From Nageia nagi (lineage: Eukaryota; Pinophyta): a DNA stretch of 64,000 nucleotides. A program made the position numbers and the translations under genes. Location of the stretch: positions 33,790,001 through 33,854,000 of the forward strand of contig JBITNC010000001.1 in NCBI GenBank assembly GCA_050084985.1. Reading direction: 5' to 3'. A model generated the notes under the pieces. That model saw only the letters and a program-made list of their open reading frames with translations, searched no databases and had not been told where the DNA came from. Below are positions 49,339 through 59,830 of this stretch, piece by piece. The stretch's first letter is position 1; each line of letters opens with the position of its first letter.

Positions 49339-50979
49339 AAGGAATTTGGAAAACTCCATGCAAATTCATCACTGTAGTTTGCTGTGATTTCAAGTAGTAT
49401 TTTGTTTTGAAATCATGATGAATACCTGCATGCATGTGTATTAGTTTGAGTTGTTGATTGCTGGACATCGTTGCTTGACTATTCTAGTTCTATGGTGGTT
49501 GTTGCTCTCCTTAGAGACTGATGAAACCCCCTCCAACAGCTCGTGTGCATGTATTAAAGATTATGGGCATCTCTGTTGAATGTTGGTTCCTTCATTTGCT
49601 CATGTGGTCTTAATATCTATTGAAGCCTACATTTTGGTGAGTATTTTGTGAGGTGCTTGAGGTGTAGCAGTTCTTACAATTTTGTGGGCATCTCTCTACA
49701 TTTCATAGCCCTCTAGTGACAAGTTTTGATCTCCAAGCATGGCTCTTACTCTCTAGAAATGTGACTATGGTTGTATCATCTATTTGTAGCAGTTCTTGCA
49801 GCATTTCATGAGCTATTTTAGATTCTTCTATGGCTGATGTGTGTTTCTCCATTATCTGCACCAAAACTTAGAGCAACACTAGACGTAGCTCTCCAAACTG
49901 GCTTTTGCTCATGCAGCTCAGCTAGCTTTTGCTCATGTAGCTCAGATCCATGTGGTCCTTTAACTCAGATTTGTTGTTCCTACACTAGATGTGGCCATCT
50001 TGCTCATGCAGCTCAGATCTGTGTGGTCCTCCAGTTCATTGCTCCTCTCTCTAGCCAAACATGGATTCCTGCATTTTATAGCTCCCAAAAATGAGTGCAA
50101 TTGTTTGCTGCTAGATGTAGGCCTTTGAAAACATGGACATGTTAGTACACTATAGAAATTCATGGGTATCTCTCTTAGCAGTTCTTACAGCAGTTTTGTG
50201 AGCTTTTTTTCATGGGAGACTCTCTTCATGTGACTTCTCTACCTGCTACTAAACACGTCATTCCATCTCCCTTTATTTGGTCCTCTAGTTCATTTTTTTG
50301 TTGCACTCGAAATGAAATGTGAGCTCTTCCTACATTGGTGATCCTTTAGTTTGTCACTCATGGGTGTTGGCATAACAGTTCGTGGCTCCTCTCTCTAGTT
50401 TGTAGCTCGTGGGTGTTGGCTCGTGGGTGTTGGCATAGTAGTTCGTGGCTCCTCTCTCTAGTTTTTAGCTCCTAGGTGTTGGCTCGTGGGTGTTCACTGA
50501 ACATGATTTTGGCATTACTTGAGAGATAAATGTTATTGCTATGGAGGCTGGCAACAAAGTAGTTGTTAAACTACTCTTTTTTCTCCATTGAGGACTCTGA
50601 TTCCCAGACGTAGAGACTTCTATTATTATTACACCTCCTTCAAACATGGAACCTCAAACTGAATGTGGTGCTACTGAATGTTGGATGTGGCTCTCTAAAC
50701 ATGGGGTTTACATAGTGACCTGCTTATTTTCTCGCCCCCTCACCCATTAAGGTGCCTTTAATATTTTTTTTTAAAAAACATGGTCACTTTAATATTCATA
50801 GTGGAGATATTTTAGGAGTTGTTTAATTATTTTGTTTGGAATTTTATTTTGGAGTGATAAGGTGTATAAAATATTTTGGTACTCCAAAATATTTAATTCC
50901 AAATTTGGGTATATTTAAATATTTAAAGTTATTAAATATTTTAATTTTATATTAAGATATTTTTTAATTTTCAAATATT
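49339..50979. other. Element C leader, non-coding
   Basis: Long leader before the first plausible ORF. It is richer in C, G and CpG than the rest of the window. Frame 49837-50094 is Cys/Ser-rich because of repeated gctcatg-cagctcag phrases and is not taken as a gene. A short tandem repeat is at 50357-50500. Confidence 0.6.
50357..50500. repeat. 63-bp tandem repeat in the leader of C
   Basis: ctcgtgggtgttggcatagn-agttcgtggctcctctctctagttt occurs at 50357 and 50420. A partial unit (ctcgtgggtgttgg) sits between them at 50406 and another follows at about 50483. Confidence 0.8.
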
Positions 50980-51513
50980 TTGGCAATGATACGATCTACT
51001 GGATGTCATGCCATTCTTATGAATATACTTGAAAATGAAAATCCTAAAAACTTTGATGAAGAAGTAAGAGTGTATGGTATTGATACTATTCTTCAAGATC
51101 TCAAAAATACAGTCATTCAATACCAACAAATTATTCCTCCTGATGAACACTACGATGGTGATTTTGAAGACAACGAGTACTTTGATAGTGCTCCATTTCC
51201 TAGTGAAGAAAACGAGCCTGAGGAGATTGCAAAAAATTCAATTGAGGAATACACACCAGCACCATAGCCACCTGAGATTATCATCATCAATGATAGTGAT
51301 GAGTATACTCCAGTAGTTGCACCAGTTGATCAAAGTTCTAATCTCAATATTCCTACCTCTGAGTCAGATTCAAGATTCTGGGTATCTTCAGCTACACCAG
51401 TTGAAGAAAGAGAGAGAGATAACTTTGATCCTGATTATTTCCATCCACCAATGGTCATTAAGCAACATATTCATGAATGCACTGATCGCATGTGGATCGA
51501 TTTAGACTTGTAA
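50980..51513 (+). pseudogene. Extra ORF upstream of gag in element C, unknown function
   Basis: One frame of 177 codons from ATG at 50980 to TAA at 51511-51513, broken only by a TAG at 51265-51267. The product would be acidic, with clusters such as DGDFEDNEYFDSAPFPSEEN and short Ile/Asp stretches after the stop. No signal peptide, membrane segment, zinc finger or known motif is visible. It ends 120 bp before the gag start. The single stop is of the type made by one C-to-T or G-to-A change, so the frame was probably recently open. Possible origins are a captured host exon or an element-specific accessory protein; I cannot tell. Confidence 0.5.
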
Positions 51514-51632
51514 ATTTCTATATTTGACATCATCTTGCTCCATTTTGCCTTGTTTGAGCAAAGATTGTTTGTATTTCAAATATAGTAAATTATCTACTTC
51601 TTTTGTGACTTTGTAACTTTTCATCTTACAAA

Positions 51633-52530
51633 ATGCATTCCTTAGTAAGCATTATTGGGGTTGTTTTGACTGGTCAAAACAATTGGTTAGAATGGTATAG
51701 GAAGATAAAAAATACGCTCATCTTCAATTATTTTTGGGAAGGTATATGCAATGGCAAAACCAAACCCATCAAACCAACTGATGACAAAGAGCTCATGGTT
51801 TGGAACATGAAGAATTGCAAAGCATATGCTCTAATAGTAGCTTCTATATCTGAAGAAGTCAATCAACATATCACTTCAATTGATGATGCTTGGAGTGCAC
51901 TGGAAAAGTTAAAAGAGTTGTATGTCTCTCATTCAGCATTGGAACTCATCCAACTTCAGTTAAAGCTCTTCAATTTGCAGTTGTAGAACAATGATCCCTT
52001 GGCACTTATTTCAAAAATCAGTGCAATAATGTATGATATCAAGGCTATATGTGTTGAAATTGATATTTCTCTTGTAGCCTTGATCAAATCTCTCTATCCC
52101 ACATACTCAACCTATCTTGAATCACTTCAAGCGAGTGGACAATTAGCCACTCTCACCTTCAAAACTTTGTTAGAAAAGATTGCAGAGTGTGAAAAAGATT
52201 TTGGAAAGAAGACCAATGATGCTTCAGATATTGTTTACAATGCTCAATTAGAGAAGAATGATGCTTCTTATGTAGATAGTAGCAATAGAGGTCATGGTTG
52301 GAAAAATTTCAGAGGCAGAGGAGGTAGAAATCAAGGAGGTCATGGAGATAAAAGGGAGAAGTCAAATTTATATTGCACTCGATGTGATAGAAAAGGCCAT
52401 GAAGCTGCCACATGTCGCATTCCATGGGAGAAAATTGTTGAAAAGAAAGAGAAACAAGGTGATCAAAGTAAGAACTCTGCATTTGCTCATTTTATTACAG
52501 CTGAATGTAACATTGGTCTTAGTGACCTAA
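51633..52530 (+). pseudogene. Element C gag
   Basis: Nucleocapsid/capsid protein of the copia element. Start at 51633 (MHSLVSIIGVVLTGQNNWLE), with the copia gag pattern NNWLEWYRKIKNTL and DAWSALEKLKELY. An in-frame TAG at 51984 breaks it, then the frame continues through 51999. An Arg/Gly-rich basic stretch (RGHGWKNFRGRGGRNQGG, about 52288-52341) precedes a complete CCHC zinc knuckle, CTRCDRKGHEAATC (52374-52415). The rest of the polyprotein follows in the same frame. Confidence 0.88.
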
Positions 52531-52862
52531 TGAATACTTCATATGCATCATGGGAAGATGCATGGTTGCTTGATATGGGAGCAACATGTCATATGACTTT
52601 TAGGAGGGATTTCTTTGAAGAATTGAATGAAGATATTGATGGTGCAGTCTACTTTGTAGATCTATCAAAACTTAAGCCATCTAGAATTGGCTTAATCAGG
52701 CTTAAACTACCAGGATTTCTAGATTTTATGCTTCAAAATGTACTTTATATTCTAGAATTGAGGAGAAATTTGCTTTCCCTTGTTCTTGTTCGACAACAAG
52801 GACATACCATCCATATGTTTGATGGTAAGGTGGAAATTCGATAATCTCCTAACAACAAAGTT
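52531..52862 (+). pseudogene. Element C protease (active-site Ser changed)
   Basis: The frame from gag continues into the aspartic protease. The active-site segment reads LLDMGATCHMT (about 52566-52598). Copia proteases normally have D-S-G or D-T-G, so Met replaces Ser/Thr at 52575-52577. Downstream LQNVLYILELRRNLLS (about 52733-52780) is the usual copia block before the integrase. A TAA at 52842-52844 interrupts the frame. Confidence 0.8.
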
Positions 52863-53861
52863 GTGATGCTTGGTTTGGAAGATGGAAAGCTATTGAAACT
52901 CATCGGTGCTTCTGTTCGATCAAAGGAATTTTCATTCCTTACACATCAAGAAAAAGGTACACTTCCCTCAAGTCTTTTGTGGCATGCTAGATTTGGGCAC
53001 CTTAATTTTGATGACCTACATCTTTTAAAGAAACGAGGTTTTAGTGGTTTGCCTACAATACCTAGGAACATTGCCCCTTGTGAAGCCTGTATCCTAGGGA
53101 AGCACCATAAGCAACCATTTATAAATTCCCAATGGAGAGCCAGTAGAAAACTTGAACTAGTTCATTCCGATTTGTGTGGTCCATTTTCTATTCCTTCTGC
53201 AGCTGGAAATAGATATATTATGACATTCATTGACGATAATTCTAGGATGTCTTGGGTTTATTTCTTAAAACATAAGTCTGAAGCTTTTTCCAAATTCAAA
53301 TACTTTCATGTAAGTATTGAAAATGAAGCTCATACTCGTATAGGTATCCTTCATTCAGATAATGGAGGGGAATATACTTCAAATGAATTCAAATCTTACT
53401 TACACCAACATGGGATTAAACATCAGACTATTGTTCCCTATAACCCACAACAAAATGGGGTTGCTGAAAGATTGAATAGAACTCTATTGAACATGGCCCG
53501 TGCAATGATATTCTTCAAGAATGTCAAAATTATGTTTTGGGGTGATGCAATTCAATGTGCTGTTTATTTGAGAAACAGATCTCCTTCTCATGCTCTTAAA
53601 GATAAGACTCCATTTGAAATGTGGTTTGGTTGTATTCCTTCTATATGTCATCTTAGGATCTTTGGTTCCACCTGTTATGTGCTCATACCTAAGGAACAAC
53701 GAAGCAAGCTTGAAGCTAGGAGTCGAAAGTGTATTTTGTTGGGCTATTCAGACACTACCAAGGGATACAAGCTTTATGATGAGGTAAACAAGAAGTTTCT
53801 CTTTGCAAGAGATGTTATCTTTCTTGAATTTTCCAAAAGTGACAATACTGTTGAGCGGTAG
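52863..53861 (+). pseudogene. Element C integrase
   Basis: 332 open codons. Zinc-binding region HARFGHLNFDDL then CEACILGKHHKQPF (about 52983-53120). Catalytic triad all present: Asp in VHSDLCGPF (53169), Asp in LHSDNGGEY (53358), Glu in NGVAERLNRT (53466), the last two 36 codons apart (D-35-E). The C-terminal domain has FGCIPSICHLRIFGSTCYV and LGYSDTTKGYKLYD (about 53620-53780). It is the best-preserved coding domain in the window. It lies between protease and RT, which defines the copia order. A TAG ends the open stretch at 53859. Confidence 0.92.
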
Positions 53862-54600
53862 ATTGATCATCTTTATAAGTTTACCCATGGAAAGCATTAT
53901 TTTGAAAAAGATTATGAAATTCCAAATCTTGAGGGGGGAATTCCTATATTGGATCCAAATTTGGAATTTTTACCATTTGTTCATGAAGAACAAGCACCAA
54001 GAGTACCTCCTCTACTAGGTTCTTCTAGTTCATCAGTGCCAGTATCTGAGCATTAATTAGATGATGAAATTCAAGGAATTGATTGATTAAGTCTTGATGG
54101 AAGTGAAGCTCCATCTCAGGTCAGTGATCAACCAGAATCATCTCAAAGAATTCTGATATGGGCCTAGAAAACACTTGAAAGTGTTTGTCCTGATGAAATT
54201 GGAAAGACAGGAACTCGAAGTTCCTACCAGACAAGATAAGAAAGTGGAGCAGTAGAAGATTCAGTTTTAGGTGATGAATATTCTTTTGATATGGAATTGA
54301 ATTGTTCTGCTGATTTTGAACCAACTTCTTTTAAAGAAGCAATTTCTCATGATGCTTGGAAAGAAGCTATGAAGAAAGACTATGATGCTCTCATCAAGAA
54401 TGGGACATGGAAGTCAGTAGATCCACAATATGGAATCAGATCTATTGGATGCAAGTGGGTTTACAAGAATAAGTATAAATTAGATGGCTCACTTGATAAA
54501 AACAAAGTGAGGCTTGTTGCAAAAGGTTTTGCACAAAGAGAAGGCACTTGGAAGAGAAAAGTTCGAGAAATTTAGATCAATGCTTGGACTTACAAATACC
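53862..54600 (+). pseudogene. Element C RT: N-terminal end fused by deletion to the polyprotein tail
   Basis: After a Ser/Pro-rich linker with several stops, the RT start is clear: HDAWKEAMKKDYDALIKNGT (54351-54410), then IGCKWVYKNKYKLDGSLD and VRLVAKGFAQREG ending at about 54543. Directly after this, in another frame, comes LGREKFEKFRSMLGL to TPSD and a stop (about 54550-54599), which is the usual C-terminal tail of copia polyproteins. All of the RT palm with its catalytic YVDD and the whole RNase H are missing, about 2 kb by comparison with complete copia elements. The element cannot make its own cDNA. Confidence 0.85.
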
Positions 54601-54610
54601 CCTTCAGATT

Positions 54611-54621
54611 AAGGGGGGGAA
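54611..54621 (+). other. Element C polypurine tract
   Basis: AAGGGGGGGAA immediately before the 3' LTR TGTTAAAAAC. Confidence 0.88.
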
Positions 54622-54871
54622 TGTTAAAAACCATAATATTATTATGTTATTTGTAAATATTTAGAAATTAGACATGTGTCAATGACAAGTATCATTTGAA
54701 GTTAGTTAGAGAAATTCTAGCTTAGTGCTTAGGTAGGTAAATTAGTTAGGATGAGGTGTACACTTAGTTGCACCATTTTAGGAGTTTGTTAGTTAACCAC
54801 TTTTGTGGTCTATATATTGTAAATTATTCTTGAGTTAATATTATCTTAGAGTTTTATGATCCATTCCTGCA
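54622..54871 (+). repeat. Element C 3' LTR
   Basis: 250 bp; 7 substitutions and no gaps against 49076-49325 (97.2% identity). Confidence 0.93.
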
Positions 54872-54876
54872 TAGGG
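54872..54876. other. Target site duplication of element C, right
   Basis: TAGGG, identical to 49071-49075. Confidence 0.92.
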
Positions 54877-55540
54877 TAGCACACCCTATAGCCAAGACAC
54901 TTTATATTTATATATTTCTAAGTATAAGTAATACATGTGTATATGTATATATGTATATGTATATGTATGTATTTTAGAATCACTAAGTCCTTCAAATTTT
55001 ATGGAATGATCTTTTAACAATGGTCCAACCTCTTTGTTTCAAAACATAATAATATGGAGGATTAAGTAGAAGATAATATGACCCTATTCCAAGAATGGAT
55101 GGTTGATGTCTTGGTGATAAATGATTAATGGAGGTGACAATACTTGAAATACCTTTGGTTTTGATTTAAACTTTTGGATAACTCTTTATTTTTTGGATGA
55201 ATATAAAGATTGTTCATCAATATTAAAGAATTGAGTAGGTGATGATGTACTTGATTATGTACAATAATGGAAACATAGAAATAATGATGAACATGGTTGT
55301 ACATTCTTGAGAAGTTGATCCATGTACTCCTTTTCAATATGTGTAGGATAAACTTATTGTTTTATTTTCTTTTTTAAATTGAGTTGTTGAAGCATCCTTT
55401 TAAATCTTAATTTTATATTTATAGCATTATCAATACAACATGTTTTACTAAAAAGTGAAGGGTAATCACATATAATATCATGATTGGGGATTATAGAAGT
55501 ATTATATTGAATTACTGAGCCATTGACAACATTAGTGAGT
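54877..55540. other. Element F spacer right of element C
   Basis: AT-rich; a short (ta)(tgta) microsatellite-like stretch at about 54915-54970. No gene is supported. Confidence 0.5.
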
Positions 55541-55549
55541 GATATGATT

Positions 55550-56540
55550 CATCTCCAATACTTTATGTTCACATGATCAACATAATTCAAGGAAATTTTA
55601 GTCTTTGATAAGGCTAATGTATACAAAATAAATGAATTAAACTCATTTTTGACTCTAATTCTATCCACATTTCTTTGGCATCTATTTCAATAGTTACTTT
55701 ATACCCATTATGTTTTAAAACCCAAGCTTCAGAGTTTTAATCATTGTAATAAGACATAGCTATTTTTTCTTATATTTCCATAGGTAATGAAAACACTTGA
55801 GACATAACTTTACATGGGTTTCTTTGTAGCATTTTTACATATTTATCATCATAATATCATTCAATGAAATGTGGATTGGATTTATCAATTTGAAATTATG
55901 GAAGATGACTTTGTAAGATTTTCGAAGGCAATTATCATGTTAAAATTTCATGTGGAGGTGATGAACAAAATATTGACTTCATATGAGAAAAGTGATAATT
56001 AATTTTTTGAATTAGCTTTTTAGATCATCTTGGAGTTGGAAAAAATGAAGTGGTGAAATCATAGATCATTTTGTTATGATTAAGATATCCTACAATTTGA
56101 CTTACCTAATTAAAAAGAGGATCTAAATTTTGTGAAGTGTGATACGCTATGTTCAAAACCTAATTATTGAAAGTACAATCAAGGATCAATAATGTTGAGG
56201 ACATACGCCAACAAAAACATATTAGATTTATCTTTTTAACTTGATCATGATAATGCATAAAATCAACAAAATACATGGATTTGTCAATGTAAATATTGAT
56301 ATAATCTCCTTTATTATCTATTCACCATCCATCATATAGATTAGGTTGATTTTTTAATACTATTAGTTTTTGTATATCAATAGGTAAACACAAGAAACTT
56401 CTCATTTTAGAAGTAATATTTTGTGTTACATGCATGATAGGTTTATCTCCTAGATATTGAGATTTTGCATACCAAGGTAAGCATTGAAATCCTTTTCTAT
56501 TGTCCATTACATGGATAGTCCTTGACAATTTAAAAGCCAT
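55550..56540 (-). pseudogene. Unknown sense-strand frame after integrase in element F
   Basis: Minus strand, same direction as F pol. From ATG at 56540 one frame can be read for about 325 codons with around a dozen stops but, as far as I can see, no frameshift. The first 72 codons are open (56540-56322), starting MAFKLSRTIHVMDN and including CLPWYAKSQYLGDKP. Later parts include YINIYIDKSMYFVDFMHYH and EIDAKEMWIELESKMSL. Stops are TGA, TAG and a few TAA, as from C-to-T or G-to-A decay. It begins about 100 bp after the integrase stop, where some retroelements carry an envelope-like gene, but I see no clear membrane segments. I do not recognise the family. Confidence 0.5.
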
Positions 56541-56639
56541 CTACCAATACATTAATATATATATTAATTTCATCATCATTTTTTTAACATACAAAACATA
56601 TATATACACTATTTACAAAGAGCAAATATTTTTTCTAAC

Positions 56640-57720
56640 TATATAATGGTTGAAGATGCGTAAACTTCATGGGTTCATGCTCTTGATTTCCTTCCATATA
56701 AACCAAATGATATGCCCTAGAACCATATTTTTTCTTGATTATGTAAGGTCCTAACCAATTTGGAGCAAATTTATCACATAATCAACATTTCATACGAGAT
56801 GTTTGTTGGTTTTCTTTTAAAACTAAATCCCCTATATTAAATTCATGTATCTTAACTTTGTTATGAAATCCTTATTTGATACATTCTTGGTATACACACA
56901 TATGTTCTAATCCATGGATTTGTTTTTCATCTAAAAGTAATAATTGATCTAATCTTGCTTGTATTGCTACTTAATCAGTTATATAATCTTATAAAGCAAT
57001 TCATAAAGAAGGAATTTCTATCTCTAATAGCAATACCGCTTTTGAATCATAAATAAGGGAAAATGGGGTTGCTCCAATTGGTGTTCTAATGTTTATATGA
57101 TATGACAATAAAGCATGTGGAATTTGAAGATGCCAATCTTTATGAGAATCATTAATAGTTTTAACTAGAATACTTGAAATGGTTTTATTTGTAGCCTCAA
57201 CTTGACCATTACCTTGAGGATAATATGGTGTTGAAAAGTTAATTCATATGTGATATGCTTTACATAATGCTAATACTTATTTATTTTTTAAATTTGTTTC
57301 CATTATCAGTAATGATTTGAGTAAGAATGCCAAATCAATAGATAAGATGATGTAATATGAATTTGGCTATTTTAGGACCTTTTGTTGAAATCATGGGTAT
57401 AGGTTCAACCCATTTTGTAAAATATTAAATAGCTATTATAATAAATTTATGACCTTTTGATGATGTAGGGAATATTTTTCCTATGAGATCTAAGGCCCAT
57501 CATGAAAATGGCCATAAAGATTGCATTTGTTGTAGTGCTTATGAAGGTTAAATAAAAACATGAGCATGTTGTTGACACTTAATGCATTTTTTAATATAAT
57601 CAATACAATCATGTTCCATTGTAGGACAATAATATCCCACATGCATTATATGTTTTGTAATAGTAGGTCTTCTAAAATGTTATCTGCATATTCCATCATG
57701 TGCAAAAAAAATTATAATTT
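56640..57720 (-). pseudogene. Element F integrase (decayed)
   Basis: Zinc-binding region: [20 protein letters not shown] and [14 protein letters not shown] (about 57690-57560). Catalytic core: Asp in WALDLIGKI (about 57498), Asp in ITDNGNKF (about 57310), Glu in GQVEATNKT (about 57200). SSKGHKFIIIAI and YFTKWVEPIPM lie between. The C-terminal part has NIGDLVLKENQQTS (about 56830-56790) and ends LQPLYS at about 56645. In-frame stops replace some Trp/Gln/Arg codons, but the frame is mostly kept. All three catalytic residues are present. Confidence 0.82.
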
Positions 57721-57959
57721 GTGAATAAGCCCATTCGAAATAATGTAGTAATATACCATCAAATCCTCTTCCATATAGTATATCACCTAACATGCAATAG
57801 ATAGACACTCATAATTTAAAATCTTTCATAGCTAATTTTGTTAAATATTTAGCTAAAACTCCATGTCTTAAAAATTTAACTAATTGGTCATACCATAGAT
57901 TTTTTCCTTCTATTATGATGTCCAAAATATCATGTTTTATCATCTATTTCTAAACCAAA

Positions 57960-58440
57960 CTCTTTTATTTGTAATATTTCAATGTGAATGTTTCAATGGT
58001 ATGGATTTGGAGGTATTAATGATCTAATTGATGCCATAGCATCAGCAAATCTATTATTTGATCTGAGAGTTGCTTAAATGTCATATTTTGTCAATAAAGA
58101 TAATAAATTTTCAACCATTTATTCATATTTTTGAAGTAAAGGTTCTTTACATTGAAATATTCCTTTAATTTGATTTACAATTAATAATTAATCTCTGATG
58201 AATTTTACTTTTAATAGTTTTAATTTTAGAGCGATCTTAATAGCTAATATTAAGGCCTCATATTTAGCATTATTATTTGTACAAGGAAAATCTAATTTGT
58301 ATGAATATGGAATTGGTATTCCTCAAGGAGTGAAAAATATAACACCTACTCCACCTCCCTTTTCACACTTAGATCCAACAAAATGTATTGTCATATCTCA
58401 TTCTTCTTCCAATTCTACTGGTAAGTCAACATTATCTAAT
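57960..58440 (-). pseudogene. Element F RNase H (decayed)
   Basis: Minus-strand segments: MTIHFVGSKCEKGGGVGVIF (about 58397-58338), where Val replaces the first catalytic Asp; TNNNAKYEALILAIKIAL (about 58280-58225), Glu kept; VNQIKGIFQ; FADAMAS (about 58050-58030), last Asp kept. The second catalytic Asp region is disrupted by a stop. The open plus-strand frame 58198-58443 is a shadow of this domain. Confidence 0.75.
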
Positions 58441-59830
58441 TGAAATATGTGTTCATTGGGCAATTCTATGATAAGGGGATTATCATCTTGTAATGGTGCT
58501 TTTGCTAAATAATCAGATATAACTTGACCTTTGATGAATTTTTTATTGATGAATTTTAGATCAAATTTAGTTAAATACATGATCCATTTTGATGTTCTTG
58601 TATTTTGGTAAGTTTTATACATCATACATTTAAGAGGATCAGATTTTGCAATAACATAAGTAGTATGGTTTAACATGTAATGCCTAAGCTTTTTTGTTGC
58701 AAAAATGATGGCTAAACATAGTTTTTATATATATACATACTTAATTTCATAATCCACTAGTGTTAAACTAAGGTAATATATGGCTTGCTCTTTGTTGTGT
58801 TCATTCTTTTGAGTAAGCATAATACCTAATGCATTTTTTGTTACTGATGAATAGAGCAAAAATGATTCATTGGCTCGTGGAGGACTTAATATTGGTGGTG
58901 TTAATAAATATTGTTTAATTTCATCTAGAGCTTCTTGTTGTTCTTTACCCCAATAAAAAATAGTCCCTTTTTTTAACAATTTAGTAAAGGGTTTACATTT
59001 ATCTGACAATTGTGAAATAAAATGTTTGATTGCTTGTAATTTTACTTGCAAACTTTGTAATTGTTTAATATTGGAAGGAGGAGTCATGTCTATTATTGAT
59101 TCAATATTATTAGGATCTATTTTAATTCCTCATCAAGATACAATGAATCCTAATAGTTTTTTTGATGTTACTCCAAAACCATATTTCTTTGAGTTAAGAT
59201 GAACATTAAATTCTAACAATCTATCACATATTTTTATCAATATCTCATGATGTTGTTCTCTTATTTTAGACTTAGCCAATAAGTCATTGACATAATCTTT
59301 TATGATATCATGCATATAATCATGAAAAATGTATGTCATTACTCTTTGATATGTTGCTCCAAAATTTTTAAGACCAAAAGGCATTACTTTATAACAAAAG
59401 GTTTCCCATGGTGTTATAAATGCAATTTTATGTTAGTCTTTAGGAGCAACTTTTATTTGATTATAGCCAGAAAATTTGTCCATAAGTGAAAGCATTTCAT
59501 GTCCTACCATGGAATCCACTAAGTTATCTATATTGGGAAGTGGAAAATCATATTTAGAACATGTTTTATTTAAGTCCCTAAAATTAGTATAGATACTGAT
59601 TTTTTCATTTGGTTTCTTTACAGGAACCATATTTAAAATCCATTCTAAATAATCAATTGGTTGTATAAATTTGGCATATAATAATTTTTGTAATTCTTCT
59701 TTTACTATCAAGTCTATTGTAGGATTCATTTTTTCTAACTTTTGCTTAATAGGTTTAACATCATCTTTAAGACCTAAATTGTGAACAACCAGATCGATAG
59801 CTATACTAGGCATATCTTTATATGTCCATG
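58398..59830 (-). pseudogene. Element F reverse transcriptase (decayed)
   Basis: Three open segments make up the domain. 59813-59433 has the fingers and palm start (IYTNFRDLNKTCSKYDFPLP, MLSLMDKFSGYNQIKVAP). 59384-59133 has MPFGLKNFGATYQRVM and the catalytic box, which reads YVND at 59294-59283 instead of YVDD, so one catalytic Asp is lost. 59087-58725 and 58676-58398 carry the thumb and connection (FYWGKEQQEALDEIK, AIYYLSLTLVDYE, KGQVISDYLAKAPLQDDNPL). Only a few stops lie between, making this the best-preserved gypsy RT here. Confidence 0.88.

Larger units (their letters stand above)
49076..54871 (+). mobile_element. Element C: young Ty1/copia element with deleted RT/RNase H
   Basis: Two 250-bp LTRs with 7 differences, TG..CA ends, perfect TSD TAGGG, an initiator-Met tRNA PBS and a G-rich polypurine tract. 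Internal order protease then integrase then RT is that of copia. The polyprotein frame runs from 51633 to about 54540 with stops but no frameshift, then jumps across a deletion to the C-terminal tail. It is nested in F and is the youngest insertion in the window. Confidence 0.93.

Noticed and set aside
49837-50094. 85-codon Cys/Ser-rich frame in the leader of C
   Set aside because: Arises from repeated gctcatg-cagctcag phrases; no signal peptide or conserved cysteine spacing.
55550-56540. Envelope gene call for the sense frame after integrase in F
   Set aside because: Position fits, but no signal peptide, transmembrane segment or cleavage site is evident, so it is left unassigned.
58198-58443. 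81-codon plus-strand frame
   Set aside because: Exact shadow of the RNase H domain of element F, which is clear on the minus strand.
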